From an uncultured Lachnospiraceae bacterium (GTDB taxonomy: Bacteria > Bacillota > Clostridia > Lachnospirales > Lachnospiraceae): 8,910 nt of DNA. Each line of letters begins with the position of its first letter. Positions within the stretch are counted from its first letter, which is position 1. Where the stretch lies: the NCBI GenBank assembly GCA_902767065.1, contig CACXFW010000298.1, positions 1-8,910 on the forward strand. Reading direction: 5' to 3'. The notes beneath the pieces are model-generated. The model did no database searches and was not told the origin of the DNA. It saw nothing but the letters and a program-made list of their open reading frames with translations. Shown piece by piece: positions 1-6,260 of this stretch. Made by a program: the position numbers and the translations under genes.

Positions 1-119
1 CCTGCCATTTTACTTGCCCGAAAAGCCGCTAACTTCGTTGTCCTCAATCGACGATGCCACCGCATCGCCTCATTCGTCCGCCTTGTTAGCGGCTTTTCGT
101 TCGGCGTAAAATGTCCAGG
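1..119. repeat. Nested palindromic repeat (MITE/REP-like or large terminator stem) after the importer operon
   Basis: A perfect 15-bp inverted repeat, CGAAAAGCCGCTAAC at 19-33 and its complement at 85-99, encloses a smaller perfect hairpin (CGATGC at 52-57, loop 58-61, GCATCG at 62-67). Outside it, CATTTTAC at 6-13 pairs with GTAAAATG at 106-113, and CCTG at 1-4 pairs with CAGG at 116-119, with small bulges. The ends therefore resemble imperfect terminal inverted repeats. On the minus strand, CGAATGAGG and CGATTGAGG (one mismatch) flank the inner hairpin as direct copies. There is no open frame and no long T-tract. It lies 22 bp beyond the stop of the last importer gene. It could be a non-autonomous mobile element, a dispersed palindromic repeat, or a 3' mRNA-stabilising or terminating structure. 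The left end touches the window edge, so the true boundary is unknown. Confidence 0.7.
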
Positions 120-141
120 TAATTGGGAAGTGTTACACTAG

Positions 142-1065
142 TCATTCTTCTTTGATATAATTCGTTCCAAGCTTCGCCGGAACATTGAAGGATCTTCTCA
201 GCGCCGTCATGATGATGACAAGAAGGTAAGGCAGGGCGCTGAACAATTCATTCGGAAGAACACTCGTCCCGAGGGCCTTAACATAATTTCCCAGTGCGTC
301 GCAGATTCCGAATACTACGCCGAAAACAAGCACGCCTGCGGGATTCCAGTTCCCGAGGAAACAGATCCCGAACGCAATCCATCCTCTTCCGCTGATGATC
401 TCAGAGGTGTACATTCCGACGTTGCACAGCGAATAGTACGCTCCGGCGACCCCGCCGAGAATCCCGGCGAACCCGACTGCCAGAATCCGCACCTTCCTGA
501 CATTGATTCCCGCAACATCGACCGCCTCCGGATTCTCTCCGCAGGAGCGCAGCGTCAGGCCCGGCGCCGTCTTGAAGATGAAATACGCAATCAGCGGGAC
601 CAGGAGCCAGGTGATGTAGGTGATGATATTCTGGTTGAAAAGTATCGGTCCGATAACCGGTATATCTGCCAGTATTCCGAGGGGAAGTGTCTTGAGCGTG
701 CTCACCTTCAGAGGGGATGTCGGCGTCCCGAAGATCACCCTGTAGAAAAATGTGCAGAACCCTGCCATTAAGATCGCAATCGCCGTTCCCATGACAATCT
801 GGTGCTGGCCCATATAGATGGTCGTGAAGCCATACAGAAGCGCCACCAGAAGTCCGACGGCCATCGCCGTCACAAAACCGATCAGCAGATTGCCACCGCT
901 CAGGTAAGCTCCCACAAAACCGCCCCAGGCACCGGTCAGAAAGATTCCTTCCACAGCGCACACCATCATGCCGGACCGTTCGGATACAACCTCTCCCAGG
1001 GCGCCCAGAATCAGGGGCGTGCTCATGAAAACAGAACGGGCAATAAGATTAATAAAACTCTGCAT
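142..1065 (-). CDS. BMP-family (nucleoside-type) ABC transporter permease, second subunit (NupQ/YufQ-like)
   Basis: Inner-membrane permease of 307 residues, the usual length for this subunit, that would form the translocation channel with the neighbouring permease. Many hydrophobic segments are visible. The N-terminus carries the family signature GEVVSERSG (residues 24-32) followed by VEGIFLTGA (38-46). The cytoplasmic loop contacting the ATPase is GENPEAVDVAGINV (about 176-189), a form of the GxNxxAAxxxGI motif of BPD_transp_2 permeases. An ATG at 1065 was chosen because AAGGAGG at 1073-1079 lies 7 nt upstream; a GTG one codon earlier (1068) is possible but is only 4 nt from that site. The ATG shares one base with the TGA of the preceding permease gene (TGATG), indicating translational coupling. 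It is the last gene of the operon. Family assignment is firm; nucleoside specificity is inferred from relatives only. Confidence 0.93.
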   Translation of the reverse strand: MQSFINLIARSVFMSTPLILGALGEVVSERSGMMVCAVEGIFLTGAWGGFVGAYLSGGNLLIGFVTAMAVGLLVALLYGFTTIYMGQHQIVMGTAIAILMAGFCTFFYRVIFGTPTSPLKVSTLKTLPLGILADIPVIGPILFNQNIITYITWLLVPLIAYFIFKTAPGLTLRSCGENPEAVDVAGINVRKVRILAVGFAGILGGVAGAYYSLCNVGMYTSEIISGRGWIAFGICFLGNWNPAGVLVFGVVFGICDALGNYVKALGTSVLPNELFSALPYLLVIIMTALRRSFNVPAKLGTNYIKEE

Positions 1066-2135
1066 CACGATTCCTCCTTCGTCAGCGCCTGTTTCTTCAT
1101 CGTCCGGAGCTCATATTTTCTCCGGAAGAAGAAGGACATCAGGACAAACAGCATCACAAATCCGAGCATCAGGTCAATCACGCTGGCCGGAGCGTCCGTA
1201 GAATGGGACAGAACCGTTCCGCCCACCTGGAGGAATCCGAACAGCAGCGCGGCGAAGATGACACCGATCGGATTCGCGGATGCCATGATGGCGATTCCGA
1301 TCCCATAAGATCCGATCGAACCCTCAAAGTCGGTAAGCAGCATGTGCTGCATTCCGTTGATCTCCGTGAAACCTGCAAGCCCCGCAATCGCCCCTGAGAC
1401 CGCAAAAGCGATCATGTATTCTTTTTTGGGGTTGATACCTGACAGACGGGCAGCATTGATGTTCTGTCCTGTCACGCGAACGCGGAATCCGAACGTGGTT
1501 TTGTACAGGATCAGCCACACGATGACCGCTGCCGCCACGGCGATGACAATGCCCAGAGACACGGATGTACCGTCGATGATCTTGGGAAGCCATACGTCCT
1601 TCTTCAACGAATTGGTCTTCAGATACTCATGCTTGTCTTCCTGCAGCCAGCTCCCCAGGGAATACTGAAGCAGGTAGATAATGACATAGGTCGACATCAT
1701 GCTGACAAGAAACTCATTTGCGCCGGCCTTTGCCTTCAGAAAGCCGATGATAAAACCGACCAGCCCCCCGCCGGCCATTGCGCCTAAGAAGGCAAGGATC
1801 ATGACGACAGGTCCCGGGATCTTCTCCCCCAGCCTCAGAGAGATCGCAGCCGCAAACATACAGCCGACATAGAACTGCCCCTGCGCGCCGATATTGTACA
1901 GATTTGCCTTATAGGTAAATGAAAATGCAAGACCGGTCAAAATCAGCGGGGTCGCCTTGATCAGGATATTTCCCATCGTGAACCTGTCAGAAAAGACGCC
2001 GGTCACCATGGTTGTAAATGCTTCAGACGGCGAAACCCCCATCAGGGGAAGAAACAGATAACAGATCAGAAGTCCCAGGAAGATCGCCGGGACAGTCCAT
2101 ACGATCATCCGTACGAATTCGCGTCTTTTATTCAT
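1065..2135 (-). CDS. BMP-family (nucleoside-type) ABC transporter permease, first subunit (NupP/YufP-like)
   Basis: Integral membrane permease of 356 residues. The diagnostic motif NIGAQGQFYVG is at 81-91, NEFLVSMMSTYV at about 140-151, and the ATPase-coupling loop GQNINAARLSGINPKK at 223-238, as in BPD_transp_2 permeases that work with BMP-family binding proteins. A longer frame opens at 2234, but its extra 33 residues (rich in Arg, Asp and Gln) are not membrane-like and lie inside the ATPase gene. The start at 2135 (MNKRREF) puts a short basic N-terminus before the first hydrophobic segment and has a purine-rich site, AAAGGGGG at 2145-2152, 9 nt upstream. From this start the gene overlaps the end of the ATPase gene by 8 bp, and its TGA overlaps the next permease start by one base. 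The product would pair with that permease as a heterodimeric channel. The substrate is not determined by sequence. Confidence 0.92.
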   Translation of the reverse strand: MNKRREFVRMIVWTVPAIFLGLLICYLFLPLMGVSPSEAFTTMVTGVFSDRFTMGNILIKATPLILTGLAFSFTYKANLYNIGAQGQFYVGCMFAAAISLRLGEKIPGPVVMILAFLGAMAGGGLVGFIIGFLKAKAGANEFLVSMMSTYVIIYLLQYSLGSWLQEDKHEYLKTNSLKKDVWLPKIIDGTSVSLGIVIAVAAAVIVWLILYKTTFGFRVRVTGQNINAARLSGINPKKEYMIAFAVSGAIAGLAGFTEINGMQHMLLTDFEGSIGSYGIGIAIMASANPIGVIFAALLFGFLQVGGTVLSHSTDAPASVIDLMLGFVMLFVLMSFFFRRKYELRTMKKQALTKEES

Positions 2136-3744
2136 GGATGCCGTCCCCCTTTCCCGTGTGCTGCAAGGCTGATCCCTCCGGCTGATCATTTCGCACGGAT
2201 CCTGCTGCCTCAGGAAGGTCTTCGATCGGAACACCTGCCATCAGCATGCCGATCTGCTCCGTTGTAAGCTCTCCATTCCGGAAGATCCCCATGATCTTCC
2301 CTTCACAGATCACGGCAATCCGGTCGGATAGGGTAAAGACTTCGGACAGCTCGGTGGAGACCAGAAGGATGCTCTTCCCCGCCTCGCGCTCTTTCAGAAT
2401 CGTCTTATGTACGTAGTTGATCGCCCCGAGATCCAGCCCGCGGGTCGGCTGATCGAAGATCACAAAGTTCTGCCCCATATCGACTTCTCTTGCAACGACA
2501 GCCTTCTGCTGGTTTCCTCCGGACAAAGAGCCGATCGTCACGGACGGATCAGGTGCCTTGATGGTATACTGATCGATCTTTTCCTGTGTATACCGGTCCA
2601 CCTTCTTCCAGCTGATCCATCCCCTCTTATCCCATCGGTGCAGATAGCTGGACTTCAGCATCATATTTTCCGAAAGTGACATATCCGAGACCATTCCGTA
2701 ACGGTGTCGGTCAGATGCGCAGCTTCCGATTCCCAGCGCGATATGCTGCGCGACATTCAGGCTCGAAATGTCCTTTCCGTCCAGCGTAATCCGCCCTGCA
2801 GTGGGTCTTAGCGCGCCGTATAAAACCTCGCACAGCGCATCCTGCCCGTTCCCCGAAACGCCTGCCACGCCGAGAATTTCTCCCTCGTGAATCTCAAAGT
2901 CGATATCCTTCAGAAGAGGCAGCTCTCCCTTTCTTTCCACACTGACATGATCCACCCTAAGCCGTACCGCTCTCTTCCTTTCATCATGCGAAGTGCGGCT
3001 CAGGACCTCAAGGTCGTGTCCGATCATCAGTCTTGCAAGATCGGACATCTGAACTTCTGACTTGCTGACTGTTCCGCTGACCCTGCCGTTTCTCATGATC
3101 ACGATCCGGTCGGCAACCTGCATGACTTCTCTCATCTTATGCGTGATGAAGAAAACAGAATTGCCCTCCGCGGCAAAGCTTCGGATGAATTCCATGAGCG
3201 TATCAATCTCCTGGGGCATCAGAACCGCGGTCGGCTCATCCATGATCAGAATGCGGCACTTCCGGTATAGGGCCTTCATGATCTCCACCTTCTGCTGCAT
3301 GCCGACAGGAAGGTCTCCGACTTTCGCTTTCGCGCTGACGCCGAACTGATAGCGGTCGGAAAGCTCCTGCACCTTCCTTTCCGCCTCTTCATAGTCAATC
3401 CGGCCTTTTACATTTCCAAGAATGATATTCTCTGTGACGGTATGCGCTCCGACAAGGGAAAAATGCTGCTGGATCATGGAGATCCCGAGTGCCATCGCGT
3501 CCCTTGGCGCGGAAATATTCTGTCTGACCCCGTCAACCCGGATCTCGCCGGATGTCATATGATAGATCCCGTACAGGATGTTCATGATCGTGCTCTTCCC
3601 GGCGCCGTTTTCGCCAAGCAGCGCAACCACCTCACCCCTGTTCAGCGTAATGGACACATCACAGTTTGCAAGAACCTTCGCAAACCGCTTGCTGACATGA
3701 TCGATCTCCACCACGGGGGACTGTGTAATCCGATTCTGTTCCAT
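2128..3744 (-). CDS. BMP-family ABC transporter double ATP-binding protein (NupO/YufO-like)
   Basis: A cytoplasmic ATPase of 538 residues with two fused nucleotide-binding domains, the usual architecture for sugar and nucleoside importers. Domain 1 has Walker A GENGAGKS (44-51), Q-loop at 92-93, a signature region reading LPVGMQQK (145-152) instead of LSGGQ, Walker B ILIMDEP (165-171) with catalytic Glu170, and H-loop His202. Domain 2 has a degenerate Walker A (GVSGNGQDA, 295-303), a canonical LSGGNQQK (407-414) and VIFDQPTRGLD (428-438), where Gln takes the place of the catalytic Glu. This asymmetry is typical of the BMP-linked branch and suggests one fully active ATP site. About 30 hydrophilic residues trail the second domain. 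ATG at 3744 has GAGGA at 3751-3755, 6 nt upstream. The gene follows the binding-protein gene after a hairpin and overlaps the first permease gene by 8 bp. Confidence 0.95.
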   Translation of the reverse strand: MEQNRITQSPVVEIDHVSKRFAKVLANCDVSITLNRGEVVALLGENGAGKSTIMNILYGIYHMTSGEIRVDGVRQNISAPRDAMALGISMIQQHFSLVGAHTVTENIILGNVKGRIDYEEAERKVQELSDRYQFGVSAKAKVGDLPVGMQQKVEIMKALYRKCRILIMDEPTAVLMPQEIDTLMEFIRSFAAEGNSVFFITHKMREVMQVADRIVIMRNGRVSGTVSKSEVQMSDLARLMIGHDLEVLSRTSHDERKRAVRLRVDHVSVERKGELPLLKDIDFEIHEGEILGVAGVSGNGQDALCEVLYGALRPTAGRITLDGKDISSLNVAQHIALGIGSCASDRHRYGMVSDMSLSENMMLKSSYLHRWDKRGWISWKKVDRYTQEKIDQYTIKAPDPSVTIGSLSGGNQQKAVVAREVDMGQNFVIFDQPTRGLDLGAINYVHKTILKEREAGKSILLVSTELSEVFTLSDRIAVICEGKIMGIFRNGELTTEQIGMLMAGVPIEDLPEAAGSVRNDQPEGSALQHTGKGDGIHE

Positions 3745-3765
3745 ACCGGTTCCTCATACATACGA

Positions 3766-3796
3766 AGGCAGGCAGAGCAGTCTGCCCTGCCTGCCT
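3766..3796 (-). promoter_or_regulatory. Intercistronic stem-loop between binding-protein and ATPase genes
   Basis: AGGCAGGCAG at 3766-3775 and CTGCCTGCCT at 3787-3796 form a perfect 10-bp inverted repeat with an 11-base loop. An alternative inner hairpin, GGCAGA at 3771-3776 with TCTGCC at 3781-3786, is also possible. It starts 20 bases after the binding-protein stop. The minus-strand sequence after it (TCGTATGTATGAGG) has no T-run, so it is unlikely to be a strong intrinsic terminator. Such hairpins after binding-protein genes commonly protect the upstream mRNA and lower downstream expression, giving excess binding protein over the membrane complex. Confidence 0.75.
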
Positions 3797-3816
3797 GTGA
3801 GTCCTGTATCTGTCTG

Positions 3817-4806
3817 TTACTCAGCCGCTTTGAAATACTGCTCGAAATCAATCTCGCCGTTGTTGATTGCCTCGATCGCCTCGTCAACCGCAGCAACACA
3901 CTCCTCGCTCATCTGATCGGTCGGGATGACCTCAAAGACACCTTCCTTGACGCCGATGTCCGTCCTGCCGGTCCAGTTGCCATTCAGGATGTTCTCGACG
4001 ATCGTCGGGTACACTGCTGCCCAGTCCATGGAAACAGAGCCGACGACACAGTCCGATTCACCGTTCTTGTCTGCCGAGAAACCGACAAACTTCACGCCCT
4101 TCTCCTCAGCTGCCTGGATCGCGCCGGAGGTACCCTCATTGGAATAGCAGAATACGGTATCCGCTCCGTTGTCGATCATGGAAGCAAGAAGGTCCTTGGT
4201 TGCGGAAACATCTGTCCAGCTGTCGACAAATGCGCGGGTCGCGGCCGGGTCTTCAATTCCACGCTCAGCGGCAATTTCCGTCGCCATCGCTTCATAGGTA
4301 TCCATCAGTTTGACCATCGGGTCGTTCGACTGGCCGCCGGTTACGGCAAACTGGCCGTTCTCGGTGGTATAACCTGCGATGATGCCTGCAAGGAAAGCAC
4401 CCTCGTACTCCTTCGGGAACACAGGAATCTGGTTCGGGAAATCTGAGATCTGGCCGTTGATGGCACAGAAAATCGTGTCAGGATAATTCTCCGCGACAAT
4501 AGTGGCGGACTCATCCCACTGGGAACCGGCTGCCATAATCAGGTCATAACCCTTCTCTGCATACTCCGTGAAGGTCGACTCATATTCCTCTGCCGGAACG
4601 CTCTCAACCACGTCGATCTTGACTCCCAGCTCTTCCTCCGCGGCAAGCGCTCCCGCGTTATTCGTCGCATTCCATCCCTGATCATCGATCGATCCCGGAA
4701 GGAGAAGCGCAATCTTCTTATCCGCCAGATCCTCTGACGCAAATGCGCTGATGCTCATCCCGGCCGCAAGGATTGCCGTCATGACAACTGCTAATGCTCT
4801 CTTCAT
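3817..4806 (-). CDS. BMP/PnrA-family substrate-binding protein of a nucleoside-type ABC importer
   Basis: Exported solute-binding protein of 329 residues in the Bmp/PnrA/TmpC (COG1744-type) family, which delivers purine nucleosides or related small molecules to the ABC permease. Residues 1-23 form a signal peptide (MKRALAVVMTAILAAG...AFA) with a likely signal peptidase I site after AFA, before SEDLADKK. The mature protein starts with the first strand KIALLLPGSIDDQGWN (about 31-45). The PDTIFCAINGQ and EYEGAFLAGIIAGY stretches are typical of the family. Unlike most Gram-positive binding proteins there is no lipobox cysteine: LAAG is followed by Met, not Cys. ATG at 4806 has AAGGAGG at 4814-4820, 7 nt upstream. 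It is the first gene of the four-gene importer operon and follows a consensus promoter. Its family is clear. Its ligand is inferred only broadly, and amino-acid-like or ureide ligands are not excluded. Confidence 0.93.
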   Translation of the reverse strand: MKRALAVVMTAILAAGMSISAFASEDLADKKIALLLPGSIDDQGWNATNNAGALAAEEELGVKIDVVESVPAEEYESTFTEYAEKGYDLIMAAGSQWDESATIVAENYPDTIFCAINGQISDFPNQIPVFPKEYEGAFLAGIIAGYTTENGQFAVTGGQSNDPMVKLMDTYEAMATEIAAERGIEDPAATRAFVDSWTDVSATKDLLASMIDNGADTVFCYSNEGTSGAIQAAEEKGVKFVGFSADKNGESDCVVGSVSMDWAAVYPTIVENILNGNWTGRTDIGVKEGVFEVIPTDQMSEECVAAVDEAIEAINNGEIDFEQYFKAAE

Positions 4807-4813
4807 ATTCCTG

Positions 4814-4820
4814 CCTCCTT
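4814..4820 (-). promoter_or_regulatory. Strong ribosome binding site of the binding-protein gene
   Basis: AAGGAGG on the minus strand, 7 nt before the ATG at 4806. It is a near-perfect anti-16S match and fits high expression of a binding protein. Confidence 0.9.
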
Positions 4821-4863
4821 TTCAATTCTCCCGCCCCGTCAAACAGGGCCTGAGTCAGTCAAA

Positions 4864-4900
4864 ACAGCAGTCTGACAAAACGCTCTTTCAGAATTGCTGT
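4864..4900 (-). promoter_or_regulatory. 5'-UTR stem-loop ahead of the importer operon
   Basis: On the minus strand ACAGCAATTCTGA (4900-4888) pairs with TCAGACTGCTGT (4875-4864) through about 11-12 base pairs with a one-base bulge and a 12-base loop. It lies in the roughly 100-nt leader between the predicted transcription start (about 4907) and the start codon. The 3' arm has no T-tract and ends about 44 nt before the ribosome binding site, so it looks like a leader structure (mRNA stability or a protein/ligand target) rather than a terminator. I recognise no known riboswitch class. Confidence 0.5.
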
Positions 4901-4913
4901 ATGCTACAGTAAA

Positions 4914-4941
4914 ATTATACAGACAATCCGGGAGATGTCAA
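4914..4941 (-). promoter_or_regulatory. Consensus sigma-A promoter of the importer operon
   Basis: On the minus strand a perfect -35 box TTGACA (4941-4936) and a perfect -10 box TATAAT (4919-4914) are separated by 16 bp. The expected start is near 4907, giving a leader of about 100 nt before the binding-protein ATG at 4806. Two full-consensus hexamers imply a strong basal promoter, which normally needs a repressor for regulated use; an inverted repeat flanks it (separate entry). Confidence 0.88.
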
Positions 4942-4955
4942 TCAAAGTTGTCTGT
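4919..4955. promoter_or_regulatory. Candidate operator: inverted repeat flanking the importer -35 box
   Basis: ACAGACAA at 4919-4926 and TTGTCTGT at 4948-4955 are exact inverted copies, 21 bp apart. One arm reaches the first base of the -10 box and fills most of the spacer; the other lies just upstream of the -35 box. Centres are 29 bp apart, close to three helical turns, so two repressor subunits could bind the same DNA face. The placement fits a repressor site. No regulator gene is in the window, so the protein cannot be named. Confidence 0.55.
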
Positions 4956-5014
4956 TATTACCAGTAACCCTACGGAGCCTCGCACACAACCCTGTTCAGT
5001 CGCCGAACGCTTCG

Positions 5015-6208
5015 TTATGACAAAAACGTCTCCATTATCCACATATAGATCTGCGTAACTGCCGGAAGCTGCCATACCGGTACGTGCTCATCAATCGTGT
5101 GGGCCATGCTCTCCGTGGACGGACCCATGCCAAGCACGGGGATCCCGGCCTCTCCGCAGTAATGGCTTGCGTTGGTGCAAAAGCTGTATTTCGTCACTTC
5201 GGTGTCAAACCCGTGGGACCGGAAGCATCCCAGTACTTTCCTTACTGCTGGGTGATCCTCGTCGAGCAGCCATGCCGGGAAAAACCGCTCCGCCCCGATC
5301 ACCTCCCCGGTATAACAGATTTCGTCCCCTCTGGCGTATGAAACTCTTCCCTGGAATGACGGATCTTCTTCCTTAAGTTCATCCAGAATCTTCTGAATCG
5401 GCTCCAGAACACTTTCTTTCGTCTCATCAACCAAAAGCCTGCGGTCCCAGGTTGTCGCGCAGTATTCCGGGACAACCGACTTGCCCGGATAAGGAAGGGA
5501 TCTGATATCCGTCAGTTCCAGAATTCCCTTTCCCAGAAATGCATGTACGGGAGGCTTCATACTGCGGATCCTGTCAACCGCCCTGCACATCGCGTATACC
5601 GCGTTGACGCCATTGTCCGGATTGGAAGAGTGTGCCGGGACCCCGAAGGTTTCCAGGAGAATCTCCGCTCTCCCTCTCTGTCCGATCTTCAGCTTCAGGT
5701 CAGAGGATTCGCCGATCACCACCAGGTCAGGTCTGAGCGCCTCGCTGACCGCTCTCGAAGCGATCCCTTCAAAGCATTCCTCATGCACGATCCCCGCGAC
5801 GCAGATCCGTCCGCCAAAATCTTTCCCTGTATCTTCCGCGAAGAAGCTGCAGGCCAGGGCCATACATGCAAGCGCGCACTTCATATCAGAAGAGCCGCGC
5901 CCGTAGAGCATGCCGTCCACAATTTCAGCGCCGAAAGGATCATGCATCCAGTCGTCCTCCTGCTGCACCGGCACAGTGTCCATATGACCGTCAAACACGA
6001 TTACAGGCCCCGGTCTGCTGCCCTTTATGATACCGGTTATATTCCCGTATTTATCTGCATATACCTCATCATACCCATGTGACAGAAAAAAGTCCTCCAG
6101 CTTTCCGGCCAGTTCCCATTCCTTACCGGAATACGAACGAATCCGGATCAATTCCCTGCACAGCTCCAGCACCTGCCGCTTTCTCTCTTCACTCAGGCAG
6201 TTTATCAT
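5015..6208 (-). CDS. M20-family metallohydrolase, YgeY-like (ArgE/DapE/ACY1 superfamily)
   Basis: A cytoplasmic di-metal amidohydrolase/peptidase of 397 residues, close to the normal M20 length, with no signal peptide. Metal and catalytic residues are all visible: GHMDTV (His75, catalytic Asp77), GRGSSD (Asp108), HEE (general base Glu143 and ligand Glu144), GE (Glu167), and MAH near the C-terminus (His370). The lid-domain region contains GQRGRAEI (176-183), PAHSSNPDNG (191-200), FLGKG (224-228), DRRL (255-258) and EDHPAVRKVL. The C-terminal TNASHYCGEAGIPVLGMGP closely follows the E. coli YgeY pattern, making YgeY a better label than ArgE or DapE. It lacks YgeY's EEDCDG, reading EECFEG instead. 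ATG at 6208 has AAGGAG at 6216-6221, 7 nt upstream. It follows the deacylase gene by 52 bp and is probably cotranscribed with it. YgeY has been linked to anaerobic purine degradation; the true substrate is unknown. Confidence 0.9.
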   Translation of the reverse strand: MINCLSEERKRQVLELCRELIRIRSYSGKEWELAGKLEDFFLSHGYDEVYADKYGNITGIIKGSRPGPVIVFDGHMDTVPVQQEDDWMHDPFGAEIVDGMLYGRGSSDMKCALACMALACSFFAEDTGKDFGGRICVAGIVHEECFEGIASRAVSEALRPDLVVIGESSDLKLKIGQRGRAEILLETFGVPAHSSNPDNGVNAVYAMCRAVDRIRSMKPPVHAFLGKGILELTDIRSLPYPGKSVVPEYCATTWDRRLLVDETKESVLEPIQKILDELKEEDPSFQGRVSYARGDEICYTGEVIGAERFFPAWLLDEDHPAVRKVLGCFRSHGFDTEVTKYSFCTNASHYCGEAGIPVLGMGPSTESMAHTIDEHVPVWQLPAVTQIYMWIMETFLS

Positions 6209-6260
6209 CTTCTTTCTCCTTATGGTCTCATCGTAAAAGCATATGATCCTGTTTACGGTT

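Noticed and set aside
19..99. Integron attC-like site, because of GCTAAC/GTTAGC arms
   Set aside because: The arms do not fit the RYYYAAC/GTTRRRY core consensus (GTTAGCG fails at the last two positions), no integrase or cassette is present, and the stem is a perfect 15-bp match without the usual extrahelical bases.
2136..2234. 33-residue N-terminal extension of the first permease
   Set aside because: The extension is charged, lies inside the ATPase gene, and a start at 2135 with a purine-rich ribosome site gives the usual short basic N-terminus.
3766..3796. Intrinsic terminator between binding-protein and ATPase genes
   Set aside because: The hairpin is strong but no T-tract follows on the transcribed strand, and the ATPase gene directly downstream has no promoter of its own that I can see.
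3442..4446. Long plus-strand open frame of 334 codons opposite the binding-protein and ATPase genes
   Set aside because: It is antisense to two genes with clear family motifs, has an implausible Cys/His/Arg-rich composition with no recognisable domain, and spans the intergenic hairpin. It is a codon-bias shadow.
4807..4907. Purine-type riboswitch in the importer leader
   Set aside because: I cannot find the three-way junction with its two kissing-loop hairpins or the conserved core bases, and no terminator or ribosome-site-sequestering helix is evident.
4961..5014. Terminator for the deacylase and M20 transcript
   Set aside because: Only 4-bp stems such as CGAA/TTCG and GTTC/GAAC occur, without a T-run, so no terminator can be supported there.
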